From Phlegmacium glaucopus (lineage: Eukaryota; Basidiomycota; Agaricomycetes; Agaricales; Cortinariaceae), in NCBI GenBank assembly GCA_015039465.1, contig MU130553.1:1-64000 (forward strand): DNA of 64,000 bases, given 5' to 3'. This document shows positions 10,895 to 23,149 of this stretch, in pieces (within the stretch, counting starts at the first letter, position 1; every line of letters starts with the position of its first letter). The notes beneath the pieces are model-generated. The model had not been told where the DNA came from and searched no databases. It saw nothing but the letters and a program-made list of their open reading frames with translations. Made by a program: the position numbers and the translations under genes.

Positions 10895-13800
10895 ATGACG
10901 AATTGCCAAATCCTCTGCAGATGGTGACAATGTAATCCGTGGAATAAACACTACTTTTCCAGCAAACCGTTCATCTCCACTCATGATTCTACATTTTAGC
11001 ACTCTTCCTCTGATTTCCAGTACCCTTAACCTTGTCCCATTGCAAAGTCCTTTTGAAGCATCCAAGTTTTGAAGCAGCATAACTGGACATCCAACTTTCA
11101 GTTTAAGATGTGCAAGTGGAAGTGAACTTGAGACCAATGAATTCAGATACTCTGTTGAATTTGGCTGGTACTCATTCATCCCTTCATCCTCCAACTCCGC
11201 AGAGTCTGCACTCAACAGCACATGTTCTTCTCCAGGGAAACAATTCAATATCTCTTCATTCAAATCCTGAACACTGTCATTTTTGCAAGCAAGAATGCAT
11301 CTGTCCAAGAAGTACTGGTCTGATTTCTTCTCACCATCCTCTATTCCAGGATAAACTTCTTCCACTAAGGAGTTAATTGAATAGTCAGGGCAGATGATGC
11401 CCTGTGGAATCTCAATCGTGTCAGACTCATCCAGTCCAGTACCTCCACCAACATTTAGCAACCAATTTGCAAACTGCTGCATCTCTGGAGATTGTTCAAG
11501 ACACATATTCTCTTGTAGGTAATGAATTTCAACATTCTGCCAAAGTGGGCTTCGTCTGATAGATGCTGCCACAACCTGCTTTCCAGAGAACTCCTGGTGA
11601 AGTAGGGTTGCAGTGGAAGAGAATGGTAGCAAAGAGCATCCTAAGGGTATAACCTGTCTGCATCTCTCCTGCCTCTTGTAAACATAGTCTCCACTCATGA
11701 TCATTCTCCAGCAAACCAAGAGCATTACATGCCTCTTTGAAAGTGGCATATTCAACATTGACTGTGCGTAAATGAGCAAAGGAAGTTGCACCTGGAACCA
11801 CAGTAAGAAGAGTTCAAAGATAAAACTGTTCCCCTGAAGATGGTGAAGCAAAATACAGCCGACCAATTGCATATCCTTTCTGTTTAGGCTTCCACTTCTT
11901 TGTCTTTGTATCATATACCCAAGTCTCAGGAAAATTCTGATAAGTAGTGTTTCTGGCCTCAGGATTGGATTCATTGATTTTAAACCAAGCAGTAAGAGCA
12001 GTGTCCCTGGTTTCACCCCTCTCCACAACCTGATCTGCATTGTCATCTGGACCAAAGTACACCAATTGCTGATCTTCCAAATGAACAGGAAGTCAGTAAA
12101 CATTGGGTTTTTCAGCATGCATGACAAATTCAAAGATATGATAGCAGCTTTCAACTGATCTAATGTAGCATGCATCCAAGTACTCCTTGACTTCATCACA
12201 ATTCTGGTTATCACAAAACTCCAGGGTTGTGTGGTCGTGGCCTTTGTAAATGTACTTGTGAATGTACCTAACAGCTTCAACAGTAGCACAGATTTCAACA
12301 TTGATATATATGACCATTGTGTCTGGCAATCAATTAATAAATTTAAAAAAAATTCAAGATATGCAGAGAATAATACTTACTTGGCAGAAAAATAAAGATT
12401 GTATGGAATGACACTGTTGTCATATGTGTGACCATTTTTCACAACCACACGTCCATTATCAGGCCTGGCATACTTTGGATGACCGTTTTCACCCATTATA
12501 GTATGATCACTAAACTCCACATTTCTGGAATTCAATAGTGTAAACCATTGCAAGAACTTTTCCAAATGCTCCATCATCTATGTCCTTCACCAAAGCTTTC
12601 TTTTTCTCCTCAAAAAATGTGCTACAATGTCAGGACGATCTGAAGCCTTCTGTTTTCTTCTCCGATGGTTAGCACCTGCACATGGAGGGACTTCCTCCAA
12701 TAGCTGATCTTATATTTCTGGCCAGTTGGGATTGGCAGTCATAGTGAGAAAGATGTCAGGCTTGTGAAAAGCACAGAAAATGGCCATAGAATCTTGAAAT
12801 AGCTGCATCATATGACATTCACTGCCTATAAAGCTGGAAGGAAGAATAATACGTCTTCCATGTTCTGCCAGATTTATATTGTTATCTCTATCACCCAATA
12901 CAGCATCTCAAAGTCCAGAATACACCTCTGCTCGTAAGTCCTTTTGATGATGCTTTATCCAGTTTAATGTAGTTTGTTCCACAGCAGCCTATGCATCCAC
13001 CACATATTGCTGGAAGAGATTTCCTCCCCATTGCAATAATGGTATCTCTCGAAGTCTGGAATGCAATCTGTATGCATGATAACAGCGCTGTGTAACATTT
13101 TGTGCTCAACGCCTCCCAGAAGCTCCAATGTGAGCAGGAATATTGGGATGCCAGCCATCTTCACCATTAGGAAAGAGCAAGACATAATGAAGGGTGGAAT
13201 AAGAAGGATGTAGATGACTTATCCTTCGAAGACCTCCAGCCTTGAGTCTTAGGTCAATATCACGGTGATCTGCACGGTCTTCAGATCCATCTCCAGGAAT
13301 AATAGCAGCAACCTCATCATTAGCAGTAGGCAAGTTGTAACATCGAAGATCCTGATTGTGTTCTGCACGAAGACAAATTGCCACAGTCTGATGCTCCTCT
13401 GCTGGCTTCTCTCTCATAATCTGAAATGCCTGTTTATAAAGGTTGACATAGGGATGAGAATTATTGAGGACCCCTTGAATGATTGCCATAATAGCAGGTT
13501 TCAAATTTGTGTTGTTTTGTTCTCTCTGAGCCAACTGTTCTTGTGGATCATGAATATAAATCTGAGAAAATACAGGAGCATTGCCAGCAGTAGGAAGGAG
13601 GGCACCTGAAAGATGATGGAGTTCACCACTAATCCTAAATGAATATGGACCTGACCCTGCAGTAACAGTATGATCAACATTGACACCCAGAGAAGTAAAT
13701 GCAAATGCAGCATTATACTGGCGGATATTTGTTTTAAACTCCTGACTATGTAGGCTTGTACCATCAAAGAGCTCTCTGAGATCCCTAGGAGCAGGAGGGA

Positions 13801-14745
13801 ATGGAGGAATCTAGATGAACCTGGCCACTAAGACAACACAATCCAAATTTTGGTTCATTGACTGTAGATTTTGAGAGTCTTTCAGCGTCAAAATGGAGTG
13901 CATGGCAGTGAGCACACTCTGAGGTCATGGGTCTCAAAGAATGCCTTTCAGCAGGTTCATGATGATAGGCAGTCCTAGCACTTTGCAAATTATTTCTGTT
14001 CCTGTTTCGCCCACAATGGCCTCTTCTGGGCAAAGGAGGAGGTGATGGAGATTGTGATGGAGGTGGAGGTGGAGATGGAGGTGGAGATGGAGGTGGGGGT
14101 GGAGATGGGAGATGTCTAGAAGAATTGGCATTTAATGATCTGAGTCTGATAGACCCCAATATTCTGTCTATGATTTGTAATATTCTCTGATCTCGACTGT
14201 CTTACCTGTAAATGTCTCCTTTGGCAGTTCTGTTGTTCCTGATGCTGTTGATTCAGCTCCTGTGCCTGGCATTCATTTCTCCATATATTATGCATCTGTT
14301 GTATCCATCTTTCATCTCGTCTTTCAGCTGATTCCCTAGCAGCCTGTACATCTACATACTCCTGTGGATTGTGCTGAGGTTGGTTGTTTGGTGGAGGTGT
14401 AGATGGGAGATGTCTAGATGTATGATTTGTAATATCATATAATCTCAACTGTCTTTCCCCACGCTGCTCATTTCTCTGTACATTATGCCTCTGTTGCATC
14501 TATCTTTCATCACATCTTTGAGCCTCCTCCATAGCAGCTTGTACATTTATATGCTGTGGTGAAATGTGAGGTTGAGGTTGTAATAGAGGAAGAGCAGGTG
14601 GAGGTGGTGATGGTGGTGGAAGGAGATGGAGGTAGAGGAACCATCTAAATGTGATGCAAATGAATTAGTTTGATGATTATAAAATAAATAAAATAAAACA
14701 TACAGGAGCAAGAGCAGCATATTGAGCAGAAATCTGAGCAAATGT
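10895..14745 (-). pseudogene. Helitron Rep/helicase relic lacking both catalytic cores
   Basis: Minus strand. The N-terminus (14,745-13,950) is Gln/Pro-rich with a PPPSPP tract. A zinc-binding block follows (CAHCHALHFDAERL, FGLCCLSGQVHL; about 13,920-13,800), then Helitron-like N-terminal sequences (LHYVLLFPNGEDGW; about 13,170). The Rep region appears as GRRIILPSSFIGSECHMMQL and PDIFLTMTANPNWPEI (12,870-12,710), VRYIHKYIYKGHDHTTLEF (about 12,270) and NHRRRKQKASDRPD (other frame). The C-terminus is helicase-like (GCPVMLLQNLDASKGLCNGT, about 11,090-11,020). In the family, an HUH motif lies between FQKCGV and the NGHPKYARP-type block, and Walker A/B motifs lie between the VLW block (about 11,600) and VAASIRRSPLW; both intervals are missing here. 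Several frameshifts are also present. It cannot be active. Confidence 0.88.
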
Positions 14746-16448
14746 CAGAGGAGCAGGAGGTGGAAGTTGAGGAATTGACTAAATAAATTGAACTATAGAA
14801 CAAGAGCAATGATAGTTACACCAGAGAGGATATTCTTTTTCATTTATTGTGTTCTTTATTAATTACAAAACAGACATAACAATGTACCCCCTCTCACTAA
14901 AAGGGGTATTCTTTGTTTTTACTTTTTTACCAAGGGGTTTTTATTTTATTAGTTTAATACCAGTAATTTTTTTAACTTAATTGCAATTAAATAGAAATAA
15001 CAATGGCTTACCCTTCATCAGTGACTTTTTTTAATTAAATTGTGGATGGTGAATTGTGGTGACCAGTAGCAGTAACTGTATTTCTTATAATTTAGTGGTC
15101 TTCACTAGACTCTATTTAAAAATAAATTATACATCAGGGCAGCACAATTAGTTTATTTAACATGTGAGTCTCCTGTCAGACTCAACCAGACTCACTCCTC
15201 ATCAATTCCAGAATGCCCTCAACAACAAGATCCCCCCCAGACTTTTTATCTCCTGAAAAGGCCACTCTGTTAGTGAACTGCCCAACAATAGCTTCTTAAA
15301 CTGGGATAATTGAAGTCATTGAAAAGGGGTGTTTACATAAATAGACATGAGAAAAGATGTTGTACAATATTTAATAAGGGTGTTTCTCCCTATAGCCAAC
15401 TTTTAAGCACAGATAATGAAGTTCAAAGGTCTAGAGTTGATAAGGGTTGCACCAAATATTAAGTGAGGGTGAGTAAAAGATCATTCTACAACAGTTTGGA
15501 GTAAAAAGGAAAAGAAAAAAGGACTATGTAGTACTATGTCCCTACTCCACTCATTCCTCTCTTGGACTTCTATAGTACATCTCCACTCACTCATTCTCAG
15601 ACCTCAAAATAGAAACACTCCATGCAATATAAATACTCATTGTCATGCTCCAAATTCAACCCTGCCAGAGATAATTTCACATAAAGGAGTGAACTCAGTG
15701 AGTGGTCCTTCCAAGTTCCAATATGAATCTCTCCTTTGGCTGTCCTATAGTAACGCAAAATGGATTCCCACCCATCAAAATATCTGAGAGTAGCTCACCT
15801 CCCCCTATCCCTCCCACCTCTGCTTGAGTTCCTCAAAAAATCCTTGTGAGGAATCACAATCCTCTGAAATACTTAGACAGCTTTGTCCCTATCCCAGGCC
15901 AAAGACAGGTCTTAGCAGGAAGAATACACTCAATTTGAAAGAGCTGGCACATAATGTAAAGGTGAGGTTCTATTCACTTTAAGTTCATTTGATTCATCCA
16001 AACCTTTAGGGGTGATTGACCTTGGTAAAATCCCATGTACTAGTTTTATGCCAGTAGCCTTACTAATATTACATCAGCATCATTTTCATCCTTAGGCTCC
16101 CTCCAAGCACAACCCTGACATGATTGACCTTACCAAAGACTCAGAGCACCTGTCCAAGAGACAGCACCTCACATTTATTGATGAAACTGACATGAGTTGG
16201 TTAAAAGGCAAACAATGAGATTAGTAATCTCAAGAAAAGCATCTGGAACTTGTTGTCCAAGTGAGAGAGGATACTCAGGCTCATGCTATGTTTGTGCCAA
16301 TGGAATTTTATGGTTCAAAAATCTGTACTAATAAGTGATTATCAATTTCATTTGTCCAAGCCTTTGATATCTCTACATATACAATGACTGAGGAACCCAT
16401 ATTTATATGGCAAACTGTGAAATTATTCTGACAGCTACACAATGTTTA
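14746..16448. other. No gene recognised
   Basis: AT-rich DNA with scattered short ORFs (longest about 83 codons at 15,536), none resembling a known family. No clear repeat boundary was found; it may include the upstream part of the Helitron. Confidence 0.4.
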
Positions 16449-16815
16449 TGTTACAATTTCATACATGTTGAGTACTCACTTTTTCATTATCACACATACA
16501 CACTCCATGCTACATTCATTGTTTCATATACACATGTTTACCATTTACTTTTCATACATGCATTCCACATGTGTTCTACGCATGTCTACCTCATGCTTTT
16601 CATTTACTTCTTTCGTATATAAACTCTTATACCTTGTAACATATTCTATACCTAGTCTTTAATAGACAATCTTTAACATCTTCTTCACTCTCAAACTCAA
16701 CAGCTTCTCAAGACCTTAACAAGTCTTCATAGCTCAAGAGCAGCTTAGATAACAAACTCCAACATTGTAACAACTGTTGATGATCAGTGTACCTGAATTG
16801 TTCAAAGTCATAACA
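16449..16815. mobile_element. Solo LTR, family TGTTACAA (367 bp)
   Basis: It begins TGTTACAATTTCATACATG, ends GTCATAACA, and is flanked by GTTTA on both sides (16,444-16,448 and 16,816-16,820), a perfect 5-bp target duplication. A TATATAAAC promoter element lies about 170 bp in, followed by a conserved ACCTAGTCTTTAATAGACAA segment that probably holds the transcription start. The copy at 29,479 is the same family. No internal retrotransposon genes adjoin it. Confidence 0.9.
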
Positions 16816-17484
16816 GTTTATATAGAATATTTTTGCTGATCATGGATGTTACAAAGTGTTGGTGTTATAATCCATATAATTTGTGATCATATAGGTCAGC
16901 ATTGGCACTCATCATCAACAGTGACACTTGTCATCGGTGTGGTGACACTATTTCTCATCAACAGTGATAAGGTACATCAGGCCCTACAGGTACTGATGAG
17001 TACATAACACTCTAACTGTTCTGATACAGTCCACAAGTATGGATAGGGTCTATATACAGTGCAGAGCTTGTTGAAGATTATAAACATTGATTGAAAGTAA
17101 CATGGTGACCTGCTGCCTGACCCTGGAACAGTCCTATATCACCACATGATACCTGACATGATTTTTTATTTTTCAGACATAACAGTCAATGATTACAAAG
17201 TGATGGCATCATGGCTTTGGGGGAAGGAATTCTCTTCTTGTATATTAAACTCGCAGCAACTCAAATAAAAAGATATTGAAACTAATAAAAGATAAGTAAA
17301 GGGTAAAAGAAGACCTAAGAAACAAGAGCAGTAAGGTTGGGTGTGAAAAGCCGACGATGAGATAAAAACAAGCCGTTGAGGCTCCAGGTCGAAGGGCCGA
17401 TGGGGTTGCTAGTTGGCTAACCCCCAAAAAACCACCCAGCCAACGGCAGTGCAATTGGCTAGCCCCCAAGATGGTGGTTTACCT
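16816..17484. other. No gene recognised
   Basis: It holds short CATCA/AGTGA-rich repeats near 16,900-17,000 and a GC-richer end (17,390-17,470) adjoining the tyrosine-recombinase relic. I see no protein-coding evidence. Confidence 0.4.
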
Positions 17485-18060
17485 CTTATGTCTTGTCTTG
17501 TCTTGTGTGATTTTGTAGGTAGATTTTGAATGTGCCAGGGTGCGATGTTGTCCAGTGATTGCCAATACTTCAAGAAACTTTAACGACCCATTGCTTTGAG
17601 GACCTCAGGAGAAATTCCCATGATGAGAAGTTCTGTTATGCCACCAAATTGGAAAGACTGGCCAGTCATACAAGGATATTGCTGCCAGATTGTGTTGCAT
17701 CATTGAAGAAAAGCCTCTTGGTAAGGATATGTTGCCCATCTGGAAGATAAGTAAATAAGAACTGTCTGCTTCACGGATGATTGACGTGGAGGTGGTTCTT
17801 TAGCAAGAAGATAGGGTTGATGGGTGAGCGTTGTTCTACAAGCACAATATCTTGCCCTCGCTGGTGGGTCTTCAGAGATTTTCTGAGCCCGGAACGAGAT
17901 GGGAGTGATGACATATTAACATTGAGCAAAGAAGATGGTAGAAGTTCACCTAGCTGAAGATGTTGGTGAATGATGGTGGTGGGCATCTGCAATTCCATCC
18001 CATGATGAATGAGAATGTGTAGTAGATTGAGAGGATTGAGTTGAGAGTGTCAGAACCAGG
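17485..18060 (-). pseudogene. Tyrosine recombinase relic (Crypton or DIRS-type)
   Basis: On the minus strand, in shifting frames: HQRGQDIVLVEQRSPINPIF then LLKNHLHVN, LTKRLFF, TGQSFQFGGITELLIMGISP, EVLKAMGR, and SFLKYWQSLDNIAPWHI. This is the order found in fungal tyrosine recombinases, where TGHSFRIGG carries catalytic His and Arg, GRW a further catalytic residue, and the Y of YW the nucleophile. Here His and Arg of that motif are Q and Q/F, a stop (TAA) follows GR, and at least two frameshifts are present, so it is inactive. The rest of the element was not found. Assignment to Crypton rather than DIRS is not possible from this piece. Confidence 0.6.
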
Positions 18061-18344
18061 CTGTGGCAAAGGTGGTGGGGGTTGGTTATGATGACGATGC
18101 CTTGGATATAGTCCATTGTATCTTGGGTTTTCATTTAGGTCCTTGAGTCATGTCTGCAATTCCACAACCAAGCCATCCGAATCAAGACCAAGGTCGTCAG
18201 CAAGACGAACTAACTCTGTCTTTCACAGAGCACTGAGAGTTTTGGTATATGTCGTCCTTCTAGGCTGATGTGGCATGTCAGTTATGGGAGTTGTGGTTAA
18301 TTTTGACTTAATAAGGTTTTAAAAGAAAGAGGATGAGTAGATAA

Positions 18345-20095
18345 ACAAGTGAGTAGATAGAGGTAGCGAATTGGGGGAAACTACCTATCCTGGTACAAAA
18401 GAGCAGTATTTATAGCCTAAGGATGAGGCTATGTAGAACAATAAAAAAGAAAGAAGTATGCTATAAATTGTTGTTTGTGTTGTTATATAACACCAATCAG
18501 AGAGCAGTGGACCAGTCTGTAGGTCAAAAGCCTCCCTGTTGTTCATTTAGGGAAGGTATAACCTTGACTTGTAACACACAGAGGTAGGGGAAAGAATAGA
18601 GATGAGAAGGATGAGGATGAAGGTGACTGAGGTAGAGGACAAGGATGAGGATAGGTAAGAAAGAGTCTTCAGTAAGACTATAGCAGTAGACAGTATAGGA
18701 CAGTAACAGATAAAAGGCTGAAAAAGCGAACTTGAGGGTGGAATTCACTGGAACTCCACTGAGATGATGACTGTAGGGGACTAAGAATGACTTGAAGGGA
18801 ACTACCTATCTGGTACAAAAGAGCAGTATTTATACCCTAAGGATGAGGCTATGTAGAACAATAGAAAGAAAGAAGTATGCGCTGTCAAAGGAAGAAAGAT
18901 AAAGAGAGGACAGCTGCAAGAAGAAAAGAACAATGGAAAAGAAGAAGGAACAATAAAAAATCTGTAAAGTGTCAAAGTGTGAGAGAAAAGAAGAGAAGGC
19001 AGTGTACATAGTCCAATAGAAAAAATATATCAACTCCATAGGCGTGTGGTCATGTCAAAAATGTGAAAGGTTCTGAGTCAACACTTGAAAGGCACAGCCT
19101 TGTGTCTGAGAAAATACTACTTGCCCATGATCCCATGTCATGCAGCCTTGATAACACTTGACACACTGCAAGAATAATCCTCTGCTGCTGATTCATCTGC
19201 AATTCCTGCTTAGTCATGATCCTCCTGGACTTCCTAAGTTGTCATAAAGAGGGTGGGAAGGCGTCATGTACCGCATGAATGATGGTTTGGCAGTGAATGA
19301 TAAGATAAGAGGTAGATAATTGAGGATAGGGGACTGAGTGCGATCCAGGAGTGAGGTATGGCAAGGTAGATAGCTGAGGGGAAGACTTGTGGGTTAATAG
19401 CCACAACAACAATGACAAAGCCTTTTACATAATGGGAGATGTAGCTGATGCATCCATAAAGAGGCCGTTCTTGAAATGATGGACCAAAGATATGATCAAA
19501 CACGAGCCCATGACCAATGCAAATAGTAGATTGATCACTTTGTTGTATTGCTAGCCAAGGAACAAATGGATGGTAGATGTTTAGGAGCATGTTGATAGTG
19601 TAAACAATGGAGAGCATGGTGACAGACATTGAGGACATGATGAGCAATGAGGATGACAATGTTGAATGAATGATTTTATTGACCAGGAACGCGATTCAGG
19701 GCCGCTTCCAAAATAAGTAAGTGAATTCAAAGTCTGCTTTCTTCTCATGCTACCAATCAGTATTGGTGCACGATAGCAAGCTGATGACCAATGTGAATAG
19801 TGGATTGATTGCTTTGTTGTATTTCTAGCCAAGGAATAAAAGGATGGTAGATGGAGAGGATCATGTTGATAGTGTAAATGATAGATAGCATGGTGGAAGA
19901 CATTGTGAGTAAGATGAGCAATGAGGATGATAACATTGAATGAATGATTTTATTGACCAGGAACATGATTCAGGGCCACTTCCAAAACAGACAAGTGAAT
20001 TCAAAGTCCACTTATTTTAATGATGGCAACTTTTAAGCTTTTTACCCATGCTACCAATCAGTATTGGTGTGCAATATTGCCTGGCACCTTGGTCG
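18345..20095 (-). repeat. Dispersed repeat R1, copy 3 (-), with a duplicated end
   Basis: Minus-orientation R1. The promoter-like TATAAATACTG occurs twice (about 18,405 and 18,828 region), showing the terminal part is duplicated and a terminal block TGTTATATAACACCAATC sits between the two (about 18,481). The interior includes the relic frames FVPWLAIQQSDQSTICIGHG and SYISHYVKGFVIVVVA, and a tandem repeat of the upstream part at 19,660-19,790 and 19,830-20,090. Confidence 0.6.
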
Positions 20096-20597
20096 GAGCT
20101 CGGGCTTCCTAATTAATATCTTACATTCTTATAGTTTAAATAATGTAAATCAAAATAAATCACGCTCTGTTTTTGTTTATTTAACTCCGCCACCACATGA
20201 TGTGTTGGAATCTAAATATGAAAAGTATACATCGTTTCAACTATTTACTCATAACTAATAATATAAGGTAGAATAATAGAATGTGAGCAAGTGCTATTGC
20301 TACCTTTACTCTTTACATTATTGGCATACTCTTACTATTTCTTTACCTAGCTTCATATTTTAAGTATGTAGTGTACATAAATACTCAGTCATTTGCGCAG
20401 TATTCTATGAATCCAACAAACATATGCTGTAACTGGATAAAACCATCCAGAAACCCCATTTCTAAGAAAAAACCCCTAAATAGATTATCCAGAAACCCCC
20501 ACCCCAAGTCACTTATCAGCACAAAATTGGCACTCCATATAGGTTTGCTCACTGTCAAAGCAGAACTGTCATTTCTTGACATTCTTCTTTTAATCTG
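20096..20597. other. No gene recognised
   Basis: AT-rich DNA. Two opposing ORFs of 65-75 codons overlap at 20,371-20,598 and neither looks like a known protein. Confidence 0.4.
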
Positions 20598-20678
20598 ATA
20601 TAATCTCGCATGCAGTTGTCTTGCACACTACCCTACTCACTTGCTGTAACAGGTTATGGGCCCCATGCTCTAAGCGCC
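20598..20678 (+). mobile_element. Copia LTR 3' end plus half-tRNA primer-binding site
   Basis: Residues 20,598-20,652 match the last ~50 bp of the solo LTR at 28,693-29,024 (ATAATCTCGCATGCAG, CTTGCACA). Immediately after the terminal CA comes GGTTATGGGCCCCA, complementary to the anticodon arm of initiator tRNA-Met, the primer type used by Copia. The body of the element is gone. Confidence 0.7.
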
Positions 20679-20902
20679 TGTTAGAGGAAGTAAAACTTGG
20701 GAATCAAGTAGAATTCTAAGGTGCTTATCTACGATAAGCACCTCGCACCTATATACTACAAGCGTGTGAAGCTACAACTAAATACAGCTAGTACAGATAG
20801 AAGGCATAAGGCATGTATGATAACAAGAATAGATTTGACATGTGACCATAGTCAGGGATGTCATCAGTTGGTGGGCATAACTACTACTACGATGAAGGGA
20901 TG
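20679..20902 (-). mobile_element. Truncated LTR of the hairpin family, minus orientation
   Basis: It starts TGTTAGAGGAAGTAAAACTT and matches the intact LTR at 33,769-34,096 for about 220 bp, including the 11-bp hairpin at 20,719-20,743 (AGGTGCTTATC/GATAAGCACCT). It is cut off where Copia coding sequence begins. Confidence 0.75.
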
Positions 20903-20966
20903 AGGTGCTACACAAATTGCAGATTTGCTCACAAAACCACTCAGCATTCCAAAGGTGTAACTGTGG
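20903..20966 (+). pseudogene. Copia polyprotein C-terminal fragment
   Basis: Plus-strand frame GATQIADLLTKPLSIPKV followed by a stop. This is the conserved end of the RNase H domain of Ty1/Copia Pol (consensus QIADIFTKPL). Only about 18 codons are recognisable, fused directly to a foreign LTR. Confidence 0.7.
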
Positions 20967-21514
20967 GGAACTGAAACTTGTATTCCCTCACAACTGTGAT
21001 ATGTCAGCTCTTTACAAACATTCCCTTGCTGGGCCAAGCCTTCTTTCTGCCAGTAAGGAAGGACATGCTGATTAAGATTGCCTGTAACCTGGTATAGGAA
21101 TCCTTTGAGATGTAAGATAATTAGTCTTGGATTGGAAACAGTGCAGTGCATAAGCAATATTGCCTGACAACCATGCATTATACACTCACATTACACAAAT
21201 TTATTGACTCATGCAACTGTAGCAAAAATGATCATAAGTTTCCATATTCTCTGGTGCAATTATCAATTAATATTGTGTTGTTTATTAGAAACCTATATAC
21301 CATCTCAGTATCTGGTTTTCCTGCTATCTATCTCTTTGCTACTTGACTGAGTGTGTTGGCTCTGTGATGAGTTTCCCTTTGCATTTATATTGTACTTGCT
21401 TTCTTTTTTTGCCTGCCTATCCTGTTGACATCAGGGTTGGCAGAATTAAAGCCTGCCGCAAATAAAGAAGTTCAAATTGTAACAATTGCTTCAAGATTGG
21501 AAATGTTCCATCAA
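20967..21514. other. No gene recognised
   Basis: Probably the 3' untranslated part of the Copia fragment and unassigned DNA; the ORF at 20,864-21,178 (minus) covers the Copia fragment on the wrong strand. Confidence 0.4.
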
Positions 21515-21785
21515 CATTAAGGATTGTTGATTATACACATGGGCAAACAGGCTCAGTGCATGATGTGACAGTATTTGAACACACAGCAGCTTACAAATTC
21601 CCTGACTGGTTGTATGGACTCATTCTGCATATACTCTAAACAAAAGGACCATTTCCATTCATTAAAACCCACTTCCCTCCAATGAGCTAATGCTATCTTT
21701 GATAAGGCTGCTTCTCACCTCTGTGTACAATCTGAACACCATGTGCCTTAAAGGGTCACTTTTAATGCATTTGAGGACTACATTT
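21515..21785 (+). pseudogene. PIF/Harbinger transposase fragment
   Basis: The plus strand reads STLRIVDYTHGQTGSVHD, VTVFEHTAAYKFPDWLYG and then degenerate NAIFDKAASHLCVQSEH. The transposase at 39.8-41.0 kb has the matching SNLRIVDYSHGMTGSAHD, ATAFEHTTAAKYPDWFF and LFDKVVAHLCV. This covers one catalytic Asp region (DY.HG..GS.HD) of the DDE domain. In-frame stops and frameshifts end it, and R1 sequence starts at about 21,790. Confidence 0.82.
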
Positions 21786-21789
21786 TAAG

Positions 21790-22645
21790 TCAGCAATACA
21801 ACAAAACAATCAATCCACTATTTTCATTGGTCATTGGCTCATGTTTGAACATATTTATGGCCCATCATTTCAAGAATGGCCCATCTATGGATGCATCAGC
21901 CATACCTCACTCCTGGATCTCACGCTATAAATTGTTGTGTGTGTTGTTATAAAACACCAACCAGACTTAGGTCAGAATATCCCCCTGTGTTTGTTTAGGG
22001 AAGGTATAACCAGTGACTAGTAAGCATACTTGGTTAGAAGAGAGTAGAGGAGGATGAGGATGAATATGAAAGAGTCTTTGGTGAGACTATAGTGGTTGAC
22101 AGTAGGGGACAGTGACTAATAAAAGGCTGAAAAAGCATAGGGAGTAAAGGACAAGGATGAGGATGATAAATGGCAAGACTATAGCAGTAGACAGTATGGA
22201 TTGACAGTAAAGGGATAAAAAAGCGAACTTGAGGGAGGAATTCACTGGAATTCCACTGAGATGATGACTGTTGGGACTAAGAATGAATTGGGAGAAACTA
22301 CCTATCCTGATACAAAAGAGCAGTATTTATACCCTAAGGATGAGGCTATGTAGAACAATAACAAGGAAAGAAGTACGCTGTCAAAGTGTAAAGTGTCAAA
22401 GTGCAAAAGGTCCTGAGTCAACACTCGAAAGGCACAGCCTTGTTCCCAATTGTCATAAAAGGGTTGCCTTGACCTATCTGCATGTTTTTCAAGCATTTTT
22501 TCAGCCATCAAGATTTTCATTAGTTGTTCTTTTCTTCTTGCAGCTGTTGTCATCACTTCATCTTTCTTCCTTTGACAGCACATACTTCTTTCTTTTTATT
22601 GCCTCATCCTTAGGGTATAAATACTGCTATTTTGTACCAGGATAG
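21790..22645. repeat. Rearranged dispersed repeat R1, copies in both orientations
   Basis: A plus-orientation interior piece (21,800-21,915, QSNQST-type relic) is joined head-on to minus-orientation end sequence (21,915-22,440). Plus-orientation promoter sequence with GGGTATAAATACTG follows at 22,560-22,645. The two opposing promoter blocks form a long imperfect inverted repeat about 300 bp apart. Confidence 0.6.
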
Positions 22646-23126
22646 GTACAGTTCTGCTCTTTTAGTACTTAGTTTTCACAAGGCATATTACCACTCTATC
22701 TTTGTACCCCCTTGCTGGGCCAAGCCTTATATTGCTTCCACCAGTCCCCAGAACAATGTCTGGACTCCATGTTTGAATACAAATTTTCATTTTAACTAGT
22801 TTACACTTAGTTTAGCTTTCCACTCCATTTTGCAAGTTTAAAACACTATCTGCCTGGAACATCATGCAATTCACCATACCATGCTCACCTTCTCAATTTA
22901 CCTTCTTGTATTGATATAGGCCATCACATGGCTGCTACAAAGGATTTTAACTGCTCTGAAAGGTGTAGTAGGCATATTCTTCAGTCTTGGGCATTATAAT
23001 TAGTCAGAAGAAAATGAGGACATATATACCTTGAAGCCAGTTCTGACTGTGATTCTGACTTTGGCCTCCTTTGGGGTAGGTAAATTGCACTTTGACTGTA
23101 AAACCTTAGCTGCAGTTAAGAAAAAG
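22646..23126. other. No gene recognised
   Basis: AT-rich DNA without a supportable ORF. CCTTGCTGGGCCAAGCCTT at about 22,708 repeats a string at about 21,027, so this is probably old transposon DNA. Confidence 0.4.
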
Positions 23127-23149
23127 GGAGCCATCCAGAAAGAGTAAGT

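Noticed and set aside
10892..12301. 469-codon minus ORF
   Set aside because: Only its last ~150 codons are the real Helitron helicase frame; the first part is an out-of-frame reading of the Rep region, so it is not a single gene product.
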